Shown one piece after another: positions 23,450 through 33,887 of a stretch of DNA of 64,000 nt (position 1 is its first letter; each line of letters begins with the position of its first letter). The notes beneath the pieces are model-generated. The model was not told where the DNA came from and did no database searches. It saw only the letters and a program-made list of their open reading frames with translations. This DNA comes from Conchocele bisecta. Lineage: Eukaryota; Mollusca; Bivalvia; Lucinida; Thyasiridae. The stretch covers positions 10,490,899-10,554,898 of the forward strand of contig CM055275.1 in assembly GCA_029237695.1 (NCBI GenBank). The letters are read 5' to 3'. The position numbers and the translations under genes were made by a program.

Positions 23450-23898
23450 AATAATGCCAATCAATACGTGGGGTAATGGTGAATGATTGTGGGTTGCAGG
23501 TGGGAGCACGCAATGGGTAATTTAACGATCGGGTTCATCCTTACCGGAATCACGACTGGAGACCTGGTTTGGCCCTCACATACGTCTGGCATTTTGTATG
23601 TGACAGTTGAATCTGGTTATACCCCTTATGTGAGTATTACGATATTCGTAATCGTATATTAGGGGAAGGGGCCAAGTGACTTTGGTGTGGTATGGACCTG
23701 GCACCAGGTCAGGTAATTCTAATTTCTGGGCTGAATATATTTGTTCTCTATGTAAATATTCCGCTCTGATTTTGGGATTGTCCCCCCAATGCAGCAGGTT
23801 AAAATGGGATCGAACCCGTTTGCCCGGCCTTACATGACCTTAGCTGTTGATAGGCCGTTAAACACTAATAAACAAACAAACAAACAAACAAACAAACT
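23450..23898 (+). mobile_element. SINE-like element
   Basis: GGTGGGAGCACGCAATGGG...GGTATGGACCTGGCACCAGG...GGGATCGAACCCG...GACCTTAGCTGTTGATAGGC, GTTAAACACTAATAAACAAAC and an AAAC tail. The GATCGAACC box fits a pol III B box. Near-full copy at 41090-41490; others at 24900-25080, 40885-41090, 44020-44410, 57730-58380; tails at 25640, 29440, 38680. Confidence 0.75.
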
Positions 23899-23973
23899 AG
23901 CATGTGTGTTGATAATATGATATTTATTAAACTCGGCATAACCTCGTTTCTTATGAAATCAGTAAATATCACA

Positions 23974-24229
23974 TTAACCCTTTCAACACCACAGGCCTGT
24001 ATATAGTGATATTGGCAAAATGTGTAGATCCAGATGAGCCGGCTCGTGACGAGCCGTCTCATCAGGATCTGCACTTTTTGCAACTAATTTTAATATTTTT
24101 TAGACAGAAAACAACACCCTCTTTTCATAAATGGACTAGTCTGAAAACTATTTTGTGACAATTGGATTGGTTGCAAAATTAACATATCAATCAAAATATG
24201 TTGCAGTTACTTTGGGGTGAAAGGGTTAA
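23974..24229. mobile_element. TTAA-flanked MITE (piggyBac-like ends)
   Basis: TTAACCCTTTCAACACC ... GGGGTGAAAGGGTTAA; TTAA target duplication with CCCTTT ends. Internal palindrome GAGCCGGCTCGTGACGAGCC. Copy at 29129-29375. Lies close upstream of the U12 branch site. Confidence 0.85.
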
Positions 24230-24265
24230 ATCATCACTCCTGTAAGATCCTCTATCTCCGATATA

Positions 24266-24274
24266 TTCCTTAAC
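24266..24274 (+). promoter_or_regulatory. U12-type branch-point motif TTCCTTAAC
   Basis: Exact match to the U12 branch-site consensus TTCCTTAAC. The presumed branch adenosine (24273) is 10 nt before the phase-consistent 3' splice site after 24283, within the short distance typical of U12 introns. There is no U2-style polypyrimidine tract with AG here. The terminal intron dinucleotide would be AT (24282-24283) rather than AC. Confidence 0.82.
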
Positions 24275-24283
24275 TTACTTCAT

Positions 24284-24368
24284 TGGGATACACGCCACTT
24301 GCCCGCTTTCCGACAACGTGAAGAACGGATCTTTTTGTAACAATTACGGCTTCACATGTGTTGAAGGG
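24284..24368 (+). CDS. ADAM10: ADAM10-like disintegrin exon 3, after the U12-type intron
   Basis: An 85-nt exon, phase 2 in, phase 0 out, with a strong donor GAAGGG|GTGAGT. Its codons read GIHATCPLSDNVKNGSFC then NNYGFTCVEG. This corresponds to the human ADAM10 stretch from NGFTALCPASD to TQVCING at the end of the disintegrin domain, with both cysteine spacings kept and an NGS glycosylation sequon where human has NFT. The next exon continues ECAGSLC (human QCAGSIC). Only an acceptor after 24283 keeps the frame: the AC dinucleotides at 24290-24291 and 24292-24293 both lead to stops. A TTAA-flanked MITE (23974-24229) sits only about 40 bp upstream of the branch site. Confidence 0.88.
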
Positions 24369-24390
24369 GTGAGTACTCGGTGTGTATAGT

Positions 24391-24605
24391 CAGAGCTCCA
24401 GATAAGCTGCGTATTTGCGTAAATACCCAATTAAAATTACCAAAAACCCAATTGAAATCAGAAGTAGCGGGTATCAAAAAGAAATAACAAATTTGTGGTA
24501 CCTTTATCATGCTACAGAAAACAATAAACAGACCACAAATATAGCATATTTTTCTTCTTTTCCATGAAAACACATCTTGGTATTTCATTAGAATTGTCTC
24601 CAAGG
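24391..24605. mobile_element. Half of a CAGGGCTCCAGATAAG MITE
   Basis: CAGAGCTCCAGATAAGCTGC... through CATGAAAACACATCTTGG; equivalent to the left half of 45299-45690. Confidence 0.8.
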
Positions 24606-25089
24606 ATGAGGCGATTGGTCTGGTGCAATATTTCTCGGAATCGGATGATTATGTCATCCATGATGGCCACCAAAAGGTCCATTTATTCCAGATTTTGAAC
24701 GTCATTTTCTCAGGAACCACATGGCCGATGCTGGCCAAACTTCATAGGAAGTTAAGATCCTTGGGTGAAGCATTTTCAGATTTGGTAAAATGAGTGTCAT
24801 TGCTTAATCCAAGATGACCGTCATCTAAAAATAGCACAATTTTTTTAAAACACATGAACTCAATGTCACATTCTCCTCTGGTGTTCATGGAGTCAGGTGA
24901 ACGAATTAGGGCCATCATGGCCCTCTTGTTTATAATCTTTGGCTCCTTTGTTACCTGGGAGTTGATTTTATTTCCCATTATAAAAGATTATTACTGACCC
25001 TACTGCTTTTGGGAGGGGGCCAAGTGATTCTGATCTGGCAAGGACCTGGCATCAGATCAGGATTATTCTGATTTCAGGGCAGATTATAT

Positions 25090-25640
25090 AGTTTTTGTCG
25101 AGCAAGACATAGTCTATGATCACAATGACGTCCGGGTGTCCGTGCGTCCGTCCAAAATCTGCGTTAAAGTTTTTAAATACCTTATATCTCTGCAGTCCTA
25201 AGTCACATTGACTTGAAACTTGATAAGCTTATTAGTTATTATCCGTATATTCATGTTGTATCCCACTCATGCGGCCCCTGTGCCCAAGGTCAAGGTGAAA
25301 TGACTTAGAAGTTTGCGTTCCAAAATCTGCGTTAAAGTTTTTAAATGCCTTATATCTCTGCAGTCCTAAGTCACATTGACTTGAAACTTCATATACTTAT
25401 TAGTCATGATTCATATATTCATGCTGTATCCAACTCATGCGGCCCCTGTGCCCAAGGTCAAGGTCAAGGTCAAATGACTTAGAAGTTTGCATTAAAGTTT
25501 CTGTCAAAATTTGCGTTAAAGTTTCTGTCAAAATTTGCGTTAAAGTTTTCACATACCTACTATCTCTGTAACCGTAAGTCAGATTTGCTTGAAACTTTGT
25601 ATGCTTATTGGGCATCAAACTTCAAACTTTATTGTACAGG
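25090..25640 (+). mobile_element. Hairpin-led array, ~170-bp units
   Basis: TGTCGAGCAAGACATAGTC, GTCCGTGCGTCCGTCC, then units GCGTTAAAGTTTTTAAATA...ACATTGACTTGAAACTT...GCGGCCCCTGTGCCCAAGG. A related array spans 30320-31080. Confidence 0.75.
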
Positions 25641-25689
25641 TAATATATGGGATTTAGTACTAAGCCCATTGACCTGGCCTTAAATGACC

Positions 25690-25918
25690 TTAGCTGTTGA
25701 TAGGTCGTTAAACCAACCAATCAACCAACCAACCTATTAACCATACAACCAACCAATCAAGAGCCAATCAATCAGCCAACCAATCATTCACCCAATTAAT
25801 CAACCCAATCATTCAAGTAATCAACCAATCAGTCCACCAATCAACCTGCCAATTGGTCATCAAGTCAATCAATGAACCAGCTGACCATTCAACCAACCAA
25901 CCAATCTGTATATGGCAG
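25690..25918 (+). repeat. CAACC/CAATC simple repeat up to the exon 4 acceptor
   Basis: SINE tail followed by CCAACCAATCAACC-type DNA ending in TATATGGCAG. Confidence 0.8.
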
Positions 25919-26024
25919 GAGTGTGCGGGCTCCCTGTGTGAGAGTTTTGGCTGGATAGAATGTTTTGACACGGGTGAGATGAAGACAAAGGAGGATCAGG
26001 AGAGACTATGTACGCTCGGATGTC
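25919..26024 (+). CDS. ADAM10: ADAM10-like cysteine-rich exon 4
   Basis: Acceptor TATATGGCAG, donor GGATGTC|GTAAGT; 35 codons plus one base (phase 0 to 1). It encodes ECAGSLCESFGWIECF, then an acidic/basic stretch DTGEMKTKEDQERLC and TLGC. Human ADAM10 has CAGSICEKYGLEEC followed by DGKDDKELCHVCC, so both order and cysteine spacing agree. This is the beginning of the membrane-proximal cysteine-rich region involved in substrate recognition. The 220 bp before the acceptor are CAAT/CAACC simple repeats, the same context as the acceptor of exon 2. A partial copy of its 3' end and donor lies about 125 bp downstream. Confidence 0.92.
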
Positions 26025-26150
26025 GTAAGTCACTTCACTATACCTCATTGTAGATGATAGGCAATCTGGGTCCTTCGCTAAACAAACGAGTGAGCAACGC
26101 AAAATAAATTTGTTTAGCGGTAGGACGCGATAGCGAAGTCAGACCAAGGG

Positions 26151-26180
26151 ATACTGTGTACGGATGTCGTAAGTCACTTT
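26151..26180 (+). pseudogene. Partial copy of exon 4 3' end and donor
   Basis: ACTGTGTAC.GGATGTCGTAAGTCACTT repeats the end of exon 4 (ACTATGTACGCTCGGATGTC|GTAAGTCACTT) 130 bp downstream, with a 3-bp deletion. The interval between is a small inverted-repeat element (about 26056-26148). Confidence 0.7.
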
Positions 26181-26204
26181 ATCGCATTACATATGCTTCT
26201 GCAT

Positions 26205-26575
26205 GTACAACGTGCATGATCACGTGGTTACAACAACAACAACATCGCCCACTCCAAAGTAAGTATTATTTGATATTTTCCTTAATATGTAACGGATTTT
26301 GATGAAATGCATTGAGATGCATTTGGTGGTCCAGGGAGTTTGGCACCGACTTATGTCGTTTTTGAAAAGAACCGATTTCCGTGTCGCAAAAACGACATAA
26401 GTTTGGGCGAAAATACCAAATGCAGCTTAACAAGACGTGTTTGATGCGCCATATTGCATCAAATTCCCTTACGTAATAATGACAATATAAAATAATACGT
26501 ACTTTCAATCGGATGGATTCTGAAAGTTTCAGTACTTGTTGTTGCTGTTAGTACCACGTGATCATACACCTCGTA
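26205..26575. repeat. Fold-back element with CACGTGGTTACAACAACAAC ends
   Basis: TGATCACGTGGTTACAACAA at left faces TTGTTGTTGCTG..ACCACGTGATCA at right. Copies at 61125-61555 and 57005-57680 (interrupted). Confidence 0.85.
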
Positions 26576-27935
26576 TAAACGCAGTCCAATAGAAACCAAA
26601 ATACAAAATAGTGTAATAAATATGCAAATGAGCCCACTGCAGAAAACAGGTTCGGTGATCAATAGTTTCAGCTTTTGATGTTTGCTTATGCAATAAATAA
26701 AACTAGTTGACTGATTTCATAACAAACTCGACATAGCCTTGTTTCTTATGAAATCAGTAAACTCGTTTAATAAATATCATATTAAATCATCACTCGTGTA
26801 TGATCCTCTATTTATCACATGAAAACCTTGTTATGACATTTTGGAACCAATTTCATGAAAGTGATATGACACATGTGCAGTGAATTTGATTGGCTAGCCG
26901 CATCACCATAATTACATATTTGTATTATACACTAACATTATGCCAAACAAACAAAATGAAGATGTTCCAAATGACTTCCCTAATTGGCGCGACAAAGCAA
27001 TGTTCTTTTGATGTTGACGTTATCATGTTTTAAACGTTATAAGAAGCGTCTGTGACTAAGTAAAATTACTGCAATTGTTAGAATGGTAATATGAAGTGTT
27101 TACAAAGAGCGGGAACTTATATTGTTACATGGTTTCCGTTGTTTGCACATATGTTCAAACATATAGCGCATGCTGTTTGCATATGGCTTTAGGCAATGCT
27201 CATTCCGGGGCCGCGCGTAGACCAAGTGCCTTCATGACGTCACTACTCGGAAGTGCCTTCATGACGTCACTACTTCATGACGTTCATAACGTTCATGACT
27301 CGGCCCCGGAATATGAATACCGAAAATTATCTACGTGAATGGGATTATTTATAAAAGTACTGAAAATACTGAATATAATGCTCAAATTACATCAGTTTTT
27401 TGTTGGAAATGTAACAATAACGTTTGATCATGTCCAGCCGTATGCAAACGTTTGCTGTGGCCCTCGGGAACTGTTTGAACCCACGGCCTGCGGCCTTGGG
27501 GTTCAAACAGTTCTCTCGGGCCACAGCAAACAAATTGTTATTATCCCAACGCGAAGCGAAAATGGGATATAGGGATGCAAAAGTCGTTCTTTCTGCTGTG
27601 ACTTCTATAGCATAGGACCATTTGGTTTCAAACTCCATGTACATGTACATGTTTATTATCATCCATATATTCATTCCCCACCCCACTCATGCTCCCCGTG
27701 ACCAATGTCAATGTCAAATAACTTTGAAATTTCATATTCACTAGATTCTCACATTCAGGAGATATGTACGGGTTGAACCTTTCTCCTATAACTTCTTTAG
27801 TGTATGACCGATTGGCTTAAAACTGCATGTACTTGTTTATTATCATCCATGTATTCAATCCCCACCCCACCCATGCTCCCCTGTGCACAAGGTCAATGTC
27901 AAATAACATTGAAATTTCATATTCACTTGATTTAT
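26576..27935. other. No gene; palindrome and array fragments
   Basis: Contains a 70-bp palindrome at 27458-27530 (GCTGTGGCCCTCGGGAACTG / CAGTTCTCTCGGGCCACAGC), a TATTATCCCAACGCGAAGCG hairpin start (27540) and ~190-bp units with CATGTACATGTTTATTATCATCC. ORFs are short and without homology. Confidence 0.55.
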
Positions 27936-28928
27936 TAGCCAGGTTTTTTTTTTTTTTTTTTAAAAACCCAGGCTATTGGATTGGCGAAAGCCGGGCGGGC
28001 GGGCGGCGGGCGGCGTCCACAATCAATGTTAAGTTTTTGTGTTTGAGTCCATTTCTTTGTTACTGTACCACCTAGGACCACCAAACTTTCACAGCTTCAT
28101 AATCATTGGGTGCCCACCACATATCACTATCCAACATGTTACCTTTTTTTTTAACTTGACACATTTTTTCCGCGCAGTCGACTTAGCCATTTTCAATGTT
28201 AACTTTTCGCGTTTACAATGTTAAGTTTTCGTGTTTAAGTCCATTTCTTTGGTACTGTACCACCTAGGACCACCAAACTTTCACAGTTTCATAACCAAGG
28301 GGTGCCAACCACATACAACTATCCAACATGTGACCATTTCTTTTACCTTCACCTATTATTTCTACGTAATTGACTTAGCCATTTTCAACATTAACTTTTT
28401 AACATACGTCTGGTTAAAGTTTTTTGTTTTTTGGTTAAAAGTTTTTCGTTATACTATATCTCTGCAACTGCTTCGCCCATTACCTTGAAACTTCACATGG
28501 GTGTTTATCATCATCCATATTTTTATTCTACCCCCCAATCGTGAGGCCCCTGTGCCCAATGTCAAGGTCAAATTACTTTGAATTTTTTTGTTAAAGTTTT
28601 TTTGTGTACTATGTCTCTGCAACTGCTTCACCCATTACCTTGATACTTCACATGGGTGTTTATCATCATTGTCGCGCCCGCTTGCGCAAAGCGCGATATA
28701 GTCGGCATTTTGGCATACGTCCGTCCGTACGTCCGTGTGTCCGGTTAAAGTTTTTTGGTTAAAGTTTTTCCATCTACTATATCTATTTTGTTGGTGTCCA
28801 TGCCTCGCCCCTAGGCACGACATGCAGGCAACGGCCATCTAGTCTACAAAAAGTGGGTATAATTATGTTATCCAAGTGTCTATGCTTGGAAAAAACCTGG
28901 CCTTCGTGGCTTTGCCTCGTTTCTTGTT
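27935..28928 (+). mobile_element. GCCAGGTTTTTT element, second copy
   Basis: Same ends and order as 12745-13675, including the nested GTCCGTACGTCCGTG segment; internal CACCTAGGACCACCAAACTT units. Confidence 0.85.
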
Positions 28929-29128
28929 CACTAGTGATAACATTCAGTAGATGTGTGCGTGTTTCTCCATTCTCCTATAACTTGTATAATGTATGACCAA
29001 TTGGCTTCAAACTTCATGTACATGTTTATTATCATCCAAATATTCGTTCCCCACCCGACCCATGCTTCTTTAATGTACAAGCGCGGGCCCGTACACAGAG
29101 GGGGTGCGACGGGTGCGTATGCACCCCC

Positions 29129-29375
29129 TTAACCCGTTCAACACCACAGGCCTGTATAGTGGTATTGGCAAAACGTGTAGATCCAGATGAGCCGGCTCGT
29201 GACGAGCCGTCTCATCAGGATCTGCACTTTTTGCAAGTAATGTTCATAATTTTGAGAACAAAAACACCTCATGTTCATAAATGGACTGGTCTGAAAATCA
29301 TTTTGTGATGATTGGAATGGGTTGCAAAATTAACATATCAAAATCCATTCAGTTATTTAGGGGTGAAATGGTTAA
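29129..29375. mobile_element. TTAA-flanked MITE (copy of 23974-24229)
   Basis: TTAACCCGTTCAACACC ... GGTGAAATGGTTAA with GAGCCGGCTCGTGACGAGCC in the centre-left. Confidence 0.8.
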
Positions 29376-29715
29376 TCTGCCGAGATTTTCCCCCCATTTG
29401 TACATGTACTTGAAAATGTACATGTACTTGTACAGGTAATATATGGGATTTAGTACTAAACCCATTGACCCGGCCTTAAATTACCTTAGCTGTTGATAGG
29501 TCGTTAAACCCCAACAAACAAACAAATAATCTGCCGAGGTCTGTTCGTGGATGTGCAAAAGAAGTGTTTAGCCCTGTGCGCCGTCGATAATACACCTCCC
29601 TAAATTAATTTCTGCGTACGGGCCTGGAGCGGTTGGCTTGAAATGTCATGTGCATGTTTTGCATCATTCATATTTTCATTCCCCGCCCCACCGATGCTTC
29701 CTCCGTGCCCAAGGT

Positions 29716-30024
29716 CAGAGCTCCAGATAAGGTGCGTATTGGCGTATTTTACGCAATTATTTTAGCTGAATACGCGTTGATTATCAAAAGTGGGAGTACA
29801 CAATACACACAACAATGTGATAATGCGCATTGATTTTCAAATTGAGTAGTGGAAATACTGTCATAATGTTAAAAATTCACTTAGTTGAGCTGCAAAAAGT
29901 GAATAAGTGAATGTTTAAATTTGTTATATTTTTTTTATTATTTTTTCCCTATTTAGTAATGAATAAAATCAATAATCCATCTGTAAAAGTAATGATTTTG
30001 AAACACAACTTATCTGGAGCTCTG
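29716..30024. mobile_element. CAGAGCTCCAG-TIR MITE inside an AAGGTCAAGGT repeat
   Basis: CAGAGCTCCAGATAAGGTGC ... AACTTATCTGGAGCTCTG; flanks CAAGGT on both sides are compatible with a short target duplication (hAT-like). Interior differs from the 45299 family. Confidence 0.75.
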
Positions 30025-30319
30025 CAAGGTCAAGGTAAAATAACTTTGAAATTTCACATTCAATTATGGATGTGTGCTTGTTTCTCCATCATCCTATTAC
30101 TTCTGTACTGTATGTGCGATTGGTTTAACATTGAATATGCATAGCTTTTGATCCAACCACCACAGCGATGCGATACATGCCATTCTTGTCTAGTATTAAA
30201 ACTATTTTATACCTCCACAGGGCAGAATTTGTGTGTACTATCGAGCTATTCTGACCATTACAGATGTTCTATATATTAACTACATACATTACTTATACGT
30301 CCACAGTGCAGAATTTGTC

Positions 30320-31085
30320 ACAATGATGTCCGGGTGTCTGTGTGTCCATTCGTCCGTCCGTCCGTTTGTATGTCAGTCCATACGTCAGTCCGTGCACATG
30401 AAAGGGTATACGTTGGGTACAAAAGTACCCAATAAATGCTCTTCTGTGTGTTGGGGAGCTCGTTTTATGCTCTTATTGGCTTATTCCGTTGTTTTTGTTG
30501 GGTACTTGTCTTGTTATACAGTAAAAACCCAACAAAAAGATCAGTTGGTAGGAACGTTCGTCCGTCCGAAATCTGTGTTAAAGTTTTTAAATACCTTATA
30601 TCTCTGCAGTCCTAAGTCACATTGACTTGAAACTTGATAAGCTTATTAGTCATTATCCATATAGTCATGTCGTATCCCACTCATGCGGCCCATGTGCCAA
30701 ATGTCAAGGTCAAAGTTTGCGTTAAATGTTTGTCCAAATTTGCGTTAAGCTTTTCACATACCTACTATCACTGTAACCGTATGTCAGATTTGCTTGACAC
30801 TTCGTATGCTTATTGGTCATCATGCATATGTTCATTCTGTATCCCAATCATGCGGCCCCTGTGCCCCAAGGTCAAGGTCAAGTGACTTGAAGTTTGCGTT
30901 AAAGTTTTCGTCAAAATTTGCATTAAAGTTTTCAGATACCTACCTTCTTTGTAACTGTAAGTCGGATTGGCTTGAAACTTTATATACTTATTATTCATCA
31001 TCTATATATTTATTCTCTGTCCCAGGCATGCAGCCACTCGGCTAAAGGTCAAGGTCAACCAAGTTAGAAGTTTCCCTTGTTTGTA
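30320..31085 (+). repeat. GTCC tract plus ~170-bp array
   Basis: Units GCGTTAAAGTTTTC...GGATTGGCTTGAAACTT...CATGCGGCCCCTGTGCCC; homologous to 25090-25640. Confidence 0.75.
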
Positions 31086-31244
31086 AGGCAAAATGTTCAA
31101 TGTTTTTTTCTTTTTTCAATAACTCGTCACTGATTTTGATAATATTTGGTAAAAATGTGCGTCTAGGGTAGGTGCTTTGTTTTGCATACGACCCACGTCC
31201 GACCACTCAAGGTCAAGGTCTCTGAGCACTTGATTTGTTTTATT

Positions 31245-31830
31245 TTATCCCGTCAACACAGTGCGTATGTGCCGTGAAACACGGTGCCGTGAAACATTTT
31301 TGATATCCAGTCAATACTATTTTTGCATTTTACAGCCATTTATAGGTGTTGACGGGATAAATAGAATAGTAGGTTAGTGCCGTGAATGGCAGAGCCTCGC
31401 CCATCCCGTTTCCTGAGCCTTGCCAGATATTTTTTCCCATTCACGGCACTAACCTACTATTCTCTATCTATTTTCCTTATTTCTGAACCAAAGTATATGT
31501 TGTGACCACTCATTTGAACCGTCTCGGCGAGACGGTTCAAATGAGTGGTCACAACATATACTTCTGATGAGAAATAAAGAAATTATTGAGCCTTGCCGGA
31601 TATTTTTTCCCATTCACGGCACTAACCTACTATTCTCTATCTATTTTCCTTATTTCTGAACCAAAGTATATGTTGTGACCACTCATTTGAACCGTCTCGG
31701 CGAGACGGTTCAAATGAGTGGTCACAACATATACTTCTGATGAGAAATAAAGAAATTATTGAGCCTTGTCGGATATTTTTTACCATTCACGGCACTAACC
31801 TACTATTATCTATATGTGTGTGCTTTGAAT
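31245..31830. repeat. Fold-back repeat with duplicated palindrome
   Basis: TTATCCCGTCAACACAG...TGTTGACGGGATAAA, then two 175-bp direct copies each holding a perfect family 1 palindrome (31492-31562, 31667-31737). Confidence 0.85.
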
Positions 31831-31889
31831 TATTTGAACCTATTATTCTATATATCAAGGCTGCCAGAGAGGGGATTAGCTTGGTTTAA

Positions 31890-33692
31890 CAATTCCAGTT
31901 CTTGTTATATCCTCGGGATACGAAGTATGTCGAGGGGTATATAGTTTTTATCCCCCCTGCTTTATCAGAAGTGGGACATAGGCATAGCTTTTCCGTCGAC
32001 GTCGGCGTTGGTTTCACGTTAAGTTGTTGCGTTTAGCTCAGTTTCCAGAAAACTATAAGACCTACGACCTCCATACTTGGTATACATCAACACTGTGGTG
32101 TAACCATCTCACACAGAGGGAGCGCATGTGACCTTGACCTAGTTTTCATGGTTTTTGCGTTTAGCTCCGTTTCTAAAACTTAACGCTCAGGTTAATTCAT
32201 TGTAACTTCTGTTTCCCTCAATGGAATGCTTTAATATTACATACATGCATTTGTAACAACATCCTGCATCATTCTACAGAAAGCCCATGGTGCTCGCTAA
32301 CCCCAAAGGTCAAGGTCACTGACTTAGAAATTTCCGTGTTTGGAAAACTTTAACGCTCGGTTTAATTTATTACAACGTCTGTTTCCCTTGATGGAATGCT
32401 TCGGTATACATCAACACTGTGGTGTAACCATCTCACACAGAGGGAGCCCATGTGACCTTGACCTAATTTTCATGGTTTATTAACCTACATTTCACATGCA
32501 TTCAATGTTAAGTTTTTGCATTTAGCTGAGTTTCCGGAAAACTATAAATCCTACGACCTCCAAACTTGGTATACATCAACACTGTGGTGTAACACAGAGG
32601 GAGCCCATGTGACCTTGGCCTGGTTTTCATGGTTCATTGACATACTTTTCACATGCATTCAACGTTAAGTTTTTGCGTTTGGCTATGTTTCTAAAACTTA
32701 ACACTCAGGTTAATTCGTTGTAACTTCTGTTTCCCTCAATGGAATGTTTTAATATTCCATACATGCATTTGAAACAACATCCCGCATCATTCTACAGAAA
32801 GCCCATGGTTTCCGCTATTCTACAGAAAGCCCATGGTTTCCGCTAACCCCAAATGTCAAGGGTACAGGCATAGAAAATTCCTGGTTTGGAAAACTTAAAG
32901 GTACATGCCCACTCAGTAGGCACAAACTTTTCTTTATGGGAATTAAATAAGTGTATAATTGTGTCACTATTCCACCAGTTCTAAAAATTACGAGTGCCCG
33001 CTATACAGATATAATCGGTTAGTACTATTTATTTTACTGATAGTGACGCGCAGTGGTATCAGGTTATTGGCATATGCAAATGAAGCATGATATTTTTTTA
33101 ATTAGTTATACAAATACAGAGAATAAATAGTATTGTCCGTTAACATTTTAAGGAAACACCGTTATCGCCCCTGTTATCAGTGTGAAAATATACGTCTGAT
33201 ATAAAATGTATGATAATGCCAATCAATATGTGGGGAAATGGTGAATGAATGTTTATTTTGCCAGAAAATGTCTCAGGTAATGTCTTTGATATAGAGAACA
33301 TTTTGTGCCTACTGAGTAGGCATGTACCTTTAACGCTCGGTTTCATTTATTGCAACTTCTGTTTCCCTTGATGAAATGCTTTAATACTTCTTAGGTGTAA
33401 ACTACAGCAACATCCGGCATGATTCTACAGAAAGCCCTTGGTGCCCGCTAACCCCAAGGTCAAGGTCGCGGGCTTAATGCTCAGTTTTGAAAACCTAACA
33501 CTTGGGTTAATTTATTGTAACTTCTTGTTGTTTCCCTTGATGGAATGTTTTAATATTTCATACATGCATCTGCAGAAAGTTCATGTTGTCTGGTAACCCC
33601 AAGGTAAAGGTCACGGACTTCAAAAATGTCTTGTATAGAAATTTAGCATCGGTGCCAGGAGATACATGTCGTTGGTGGCATTCTTGTTTGTC
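31890..33692 (+). mobile_element. Hairpin-led array with inserted MITE
   Basis: Hairpin starts near 31905 and 31950; units carry GTAACTTCTGTTTCCCTCAA, ACATGCATTTGTAACAACAT, CATTCTACAGAAAGCCCATGG and AAGGTCAAGGTCAC; ends GGTGGCATTCTTGTTTG. The CATTTGTAACAACATCC...CTACAG segment resembles the non-coding half of the 73-bp array that follows. Confidence 0.75.
32895..33333. mobile_element. TTAAAGGTACATGCC MITE, TTAA-flanked
   Basis: TTAAAGGTACATGCCCACTC ... GAGTAGGCATGTACCTTTAA; ~440 bp. Copies at 42970-43450 and 45975-46356 also have TTAA at both ends; fragments at 18597, 20350 and 23290. Confidence 0.88.
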
Positions 33693-33732
33693 TTTAGCTG
33701 TGTTTGTTGAAAAATAAGTGTTTTGGTTTCAG

Positions 33733-33887
33733 TTTATTATCCCTTCGCGTAGCGACAAGGGTAAATAGTGATACAACAGTTGTCTGTTCGTCTGTCCATC
33801 CGTCTGTCCGTCACAAAAATTAACATTGGGGTTAATCTGCAATAACTTCTGTTTCCATTGATGGAATGCTTTAATATTTCATAGGTG
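33733..33887 (+). mobile_element. Hairpin TATCCCTTCGCG start merging into the exon-fragment array
   Basis: TTATCCCTTCGCGTAGCGAC.AGGGTAAATAGTG, GTCTGTCCATCCGTCTG, then AATGGAATGCTTTAATATTTC directly joined to the first 73-bp unit. Confidence 0.7.

Noticed and set aside
23800..23830. tRNA gene from the GATCGAACC box
   Set aside because: No cloverleaf could be traced; box is inside a SINE-like repeat.
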